In this document: piece after piece, positions 61,377 through 64,000 of the stretch
Layout of the letters: each line of letters opens with the position of its first letter
Numbering within the stretch: the stretch's first letter is position 1
NCBI GenBank assembly: GCA_002342415.1
Contig: DDPY01000024.1
Location: 1-64,000 of the forward strand
DNA: 64,000 nt
Direction of reading: 5' to 3'
Origin: Prevotella sp. UBA2456
Lineage (GTDB): Bacteria > Bacteroidota > Bacteroidia > Bacteroidales > Bacteroidaceae
The notes under the pieces: model-generated
What the model was told of the DNA's origin: nothing
Database searches by the model: none
The model's input: the letters and a program-made list of their open reading frames with translations, nothing else
Program-made: the position numbers and the translations under genes

Positions 61377-62783
61377 ATGAAAAAGTATTTGATGTTTGGT
61401 ATGGCAGTACTTGCTTTGGCAAGCTGCAGCAAGAGCAGTGATGTCTATGATCCCACTGCAAGCAAGGACCGTGCTCAGTATGAGCAGGCATTTATCAATG
61501 CATTCGGAGTACCCGCCTCCAATCAGGACTGGGGCTTCGGAACCTCTTCTTACACCCGTGCAACCACCGCCACCCGCGCTGCTGCTGAGTTCGGTTGGGA
61601 GCTGAGCGAAGACTACATTATGGAGTTTGACAAGTCTTACCAAGACGCTTGTTTAAGAGAATTACCTGAAGGTGTCAACGCACAAGATAAGCTGACTAAT
61701 TACGAATTCCTATCAACAGGTCCATTCCAGTTCAGTATTATCTACACCCAGACGAGTGCAAACGACAAGGTGGGTTACTACTACTATAACCCTGCTACTC
61801 AGACTGCTGCTGATGCTACAAAGGTAATTTTTGTTGAAGACATTCAACAAATGTCGAATTATCTACAGTGGAGTTATGCTCAAACATGGGATGGTGTAGA
61901 TTATTGGACTGTAGATCAAGCTGGCATTACAGGAGCAAATGTGAAAGATGTGTGGACTTGGGGTCGCGGACAGTCAAAATCTAAGATGAAGGCAAAAGTA
62001 TTCACCTTTAATATCCCAGCAGGCTATCGTGTAGGTTTCTTTGTCGTCAATGGTAGTCACACTATGTATTCGAACAAGTCTTTGAACGCTGACGGAAAGT
62101 ATTATAGTGCAGTGGTAAATTTGGAAGACAAATTCTTGGTAGGTCTTGAAGACTGGCATAGTTCTGCTCCTAATGCCGATTTTGACTGTAACGATGTGAT
62201 TATGTCTATCAATAAGACGGCAACTACCACTCCCCCGACAATTGTTGAGGATCCGAATGAACCCAGTGATGACGACGACGAGGAGTTCAAAGCCGATGTC
62301 CGTATCATGGCTGAGGACTTGAATGCTTCTGAGAAGTCCGACTTCGACTTCAACGATGTAGTGTTCGATGTTCAGTGGATTGACGGTGGTGCCAAGATTC
62401 GCATCATGGCTGCCGGCGGTACCTATCCCCTCCGCATCAATGGCGAGGACGCTCTCGAGGTTCATGGACTGTTTGAGGTTTCTACCAAGACAATGGTGAA
62501 CACCTTCGCAGGCAAGAAGACGAGCTATGATCCCGTCATCAAAACCATTACTGGTAATTTCATCAACTCCACTACCAACGAAAACGATGCTTCGCTGATC
62601 AAGGTCGAGGTGAACAAGGGTACAGGCTATATTGAGCTTACGGCTCCTACTGGTAAAGTTGCCAGCAAGATTTGTGTTGACCCGAAGGTTGACTGGTGCG
62701 ACGAGTATCTGGATATTGACGAGAAGTGGAGCGGCAAGTTCACTGAGTATGTTGGTGGCAAAATAAGCCAGTTCTGGAACTAA
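61377..62783 (+). CDS. LruC-like lipoprotein with two acidic D-x-D loops
   Basis: A 468-residue lipoprotein: MKKYLMFGMAVLALASC gives Cys17. After a short linker comes ALGVP/AFGVPASNQDWGFG, the segment shared with the neighbouring genes. Two acidic loops are visible: ADFDCNDVIMSI near residue 262 and KSDFDFNDVVFDVQW near residue 323, both of the D-x-D-x-N-D-V type that marks LruC/DUF4842 domains and likely binds Ca. Between them is an acidic linker (EPSDDDDEE). The C-terminal part is beta-rich. It is followed by a strong terminator. Function unknown; a surface role is assumed from the lipobox. Confidence 0.75.
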   Translation: MKKYLMFGMAVLALASCSKSSDVYDPTASKDRAQYEQAFINAFGVPASNQDWGFGTSSYTRATTATRAAAEFGWELSEDYIMEFDKSYQDACLRELPEGVNAQDKLTNYEFLSTGPFQFSIIYTQTSANDKVGYYYYNPATQTAADATKVIFVEDIQQMSNYLQWSYAQTWDGVDYWTVDQAGITGANVKDVWTWGRGQSKSKMKAKVFTFNIPAGYRVGFFVVNGSHTMYSNKSLNADGKYYSAVVNLEDKFLVGLEDWHSSAPNADFDCNDVIMSINKTATTTPPTIVEDPNEPSDDDDEEFKADVRIMAEDLNASEKSDFDFNDVVFDVQWIDGGAKIRIMAAGGTYPLRINGEDALEVHGLFEVSTKTMVNTFAGKKTSYDPVIKTITGNFINSTTNENDASLIKVEVNKGTGYIELTAPTGKVASKICVDPKVDWCDEYLDIDEKWSGKFTEYVGGKISQFWN

Positions 62784-62819
62784 TCCGACATCAAATACTT
62801 GAAAATAATCTACTGTAAT

Positions 62820-62857
62820 GAGAAAGGCGGTTGCGAGATGCAACCGCCTTTTTTAGT
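62820..62857 (+). terminator. Terminator after the third lipoprotein gene
   Basis: AAAGGCGGTTGC and GCAACCGCCTTT form a 12-base stem with a five-base loop (GAGAT), followed by TTTAG. Confidence 0.9.
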
Positions 62858-62952
62858 TTATTTTGTCTACCAAATATTTGATGTAAGATAACGTTTACGC
62901 TGATTTTTAGAAATATTAACAGTATAAGTAGAATGTATTTCTATAAAATATG

Positions 62953-62960
62953 TATCTTTG
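62953..62960 (+). promoter_or_regulatory. -7 box of the fourth lipoprotein gene
   Basis: TATCTTTG about 58 bases before ATG 63018; the LacI-like half-site AACGTTTACG (62890-62899) lies 54 bases upstream of it. Confidence 0.5.
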
Positions 62961-63017
62961 CAAGCGAAATGGGACTGAATAATAAACCGTATATTAACAT
63001 TTTAAACAATTAATCGT

Positions 63018-64000
63018 ATGAAAAAGTATTTGATGTTTGCTTTTGCAGCCCTTGCTTTTGTAGGCTGCTCAAAGAGCACAGATGTGTCTGATGCAAATCG
63101 CACCCCTCAGGGCGATAAGTATGCCAACGCATTCGCTGAGACATTTGGTAACATTAATCCAAATGTGAACTGGGGCTTTACCCCGATGACTGTTTACTCT
63201 GCTACAACTACTCGTAGTGCTAATGTAAACCGTAATGAGTGGGGAACAGGTAGTGGCATTGGTGGCAATGTTATTGTTCCCAAGAATGTGAACGATCCTA
63301 CTGTGAATGCAAATGAACGGACGCTTGTCTATAATTATTTTAACCAGAAGCGTGAGGGTGCTGTCAACCAGAACAACGTAAATTGGTCTGACTACTTTAT
63401 CACCGAGGTGTGGAAGGGCACTTCCGTTGACAAGGATGGTAATGGTGACGATGTGCTTGGTTCAGACCACATGAACCACCTGCAGGTTCGGTATGGAGAA
63501 GGCTCTATTGATGCCAATGGTAATCTGGTAGGTGCCTGGGAGCATGCTAATGATTTCAACACAGGTAATCATTCGTCACAGTATAACACTATTGTGGGCC
63601 ATACCTTTATGCAGAATAGTGGTACATTAGATTTTGCATATCATAACACAACAGACTCGAAGTATCACAATGAGTACATCATCATTCCTGGTGCAGAGAT
63701 TGATCCTACTTTAGCAGATTACTACTATATTGGTTTCGACTTCTATGCCACTCATCCTGCAGGACAGGAGGCTAACAAGAATATGGATGTTGCCCGTGAC
63801 TGGTATTTCACCGACTGGATTGTACGTATCAGCCCGGCAGAATTTAAAAATGCTCAGCGTGTGATGGTTGAAGACCTGATTGCTACAAGTCTTGCAAACG
63901 TAGACAAGAGTGACTGGGACTTCAATGATGCTGTCTTCGATGTAGCATTCTTTAACGAGTCTATTAACAATGCTAACAAGCTTGTAGCCCATATCAAACT
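63018..64000 (+). CDS. LruC-like lipoprotein, 3' end outside the window
   Basis: The frame is open from ATG 63018 to the right edge (327 codons). MKKYLMFAFAALAFVGC gives lipidated Cys17; the first six residues are identical to those of the gene at 61377. The shared N-terminal segment is AFAETFGNINPNVNWGF. The region encoding NEWGTGSGIGGNVIVP and NERTLVYNYFNQKREG is similar in layout to the 57100 gene (NEWADPQKSYGGWIVPD, then VRKYFQANP), so the two are paralogues. Near residue 305 is KSDWDFNDAVFDVAF, the LruC-type acidic loop. The remainder of that domain lies beyond the window. Confidence 0.75.
   Translation, partial: MKKYLMFAFAALAFVGCSKSTDVSDANRTPQGDKYANAFAETFGNINPNVNWGFTPMTVYSATTTRSANVNRNEWGTGSGIGGNVIVPKNVNDPTVNANERTLVYNYFNQKREGAVNQNNVNWSDYFITEVWKGTSVDKDGNGDDVLGSDHMNHLQVRYGEGSIDANGNLVGAWEHANDFNTGNHSSQYNTIVGHTFMQNSGTLDFAYHNTTDSKYHNEYIIIPGAEIDPTLADYYYIGFDFYATHPAGQEANKNMDVARDWYFTDWIVRISPAEFKNAQRVMVEDLIATSLANVDKSDWDFNDAVFDVAFFNESINNANKLVAHIK

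Overview
The window looks like a chromosomal segment from a gut or rumen Bacteroidota, most likely Prevotella/Segatella or a close relative. The reasons are: promoters with the Bacteroidota -7 box TAnnTTTG, several paired with TTG 19-20 bases upstream; two complete SusC/SusD outer-membrane glycan import systems; a one-protein hybrid two-component regulator; a PPAD-type deiminase with a Prevotella-like C-terminal tail; and a xylan cluster whose gene content matches the xynR-F-E-D-A-B set of Prevotella bryantii as I remember it. Everything here is read by eye; no search was run.

Layout. 1-6.6 kb: the end of a carboxylesterase, a REP/MITE-like palindrome, a fused DUF3089 hydrolase-amidohydrolase, a minimal ComEC, a HAD phosphatase and a succinate/acetate CoA-transferase. 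6.66-8.55 kb: a compact element with about 110-140 bp inverted terminal repeats enclosing one VapE/VirE-type ATPase gene and no transposase. 8.6-10.7 kb: a secreted agmatine/peptidylarginine deiminase. 10.8-15.5 kb: an AT-rich accessory island. It has a 153-bp repeat (hairpin plus promoter) in two full copies and one partial copy, a frameshifted small gene, a striking 181-nt nested RNA fold, a single-chain restriction-modification-like enzyme whose start codon sits directly behind a 9-bp hairpin, and a PIN-domain toxin with its partner. Then a hemolysin III-like membrane protein.

16.4-41.8 kb is a xylan utilisation region. An outer-membrane operon (SusC, SusD, surface glycan-binding protein, GH10 xylanase with two duplicated inserted CBMs) is preceded by GH35 and GH2 beta-galactosidase-like genes, an ECF sigma factor translationally overlapped with xynB, then xynB (GH43), xynA (GH10), xynD (GPH symporter), divergent xynE (acetyl esterase), xynF (GH67 alpha-glucuronidase) and xynR (hybrid sensor/AraC regulator). 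Surface xylanase cuts xylan, SusC/D import oligomers, and periplasmic/cytoplasmic enzymes and the symporter finish the job; XynR presumably senses xylo-oligosaccharides in the periplasm.

41.9-56.8 kb is a starch/maltodextrin locus. lacI-MFS-malQ-susB runs one way and susC-D-E-F the other, around a perfect GCAAACGTTTGC operator; a second near-perfect operator lies before malQ. No SusG-type GH13 amylase is present in the window. 57.1 kb to the end holds four lipoproteins with LruC/DUF4842-like calcium-binding D-x-D-x-N-D motifs, apparently a paralogous family, three of them with near-identical signal peptides; the last one runs off the window.

The most interesting items are the structured RNA/hairpin leader in front of the restriction-modification enzyme, the terminator-promoter repeat modules, the TIR-bounded VapE element, heptanucleotide tandem repeats inserted in frame in three glycosidase genes, and the LruC lipoprotein array.
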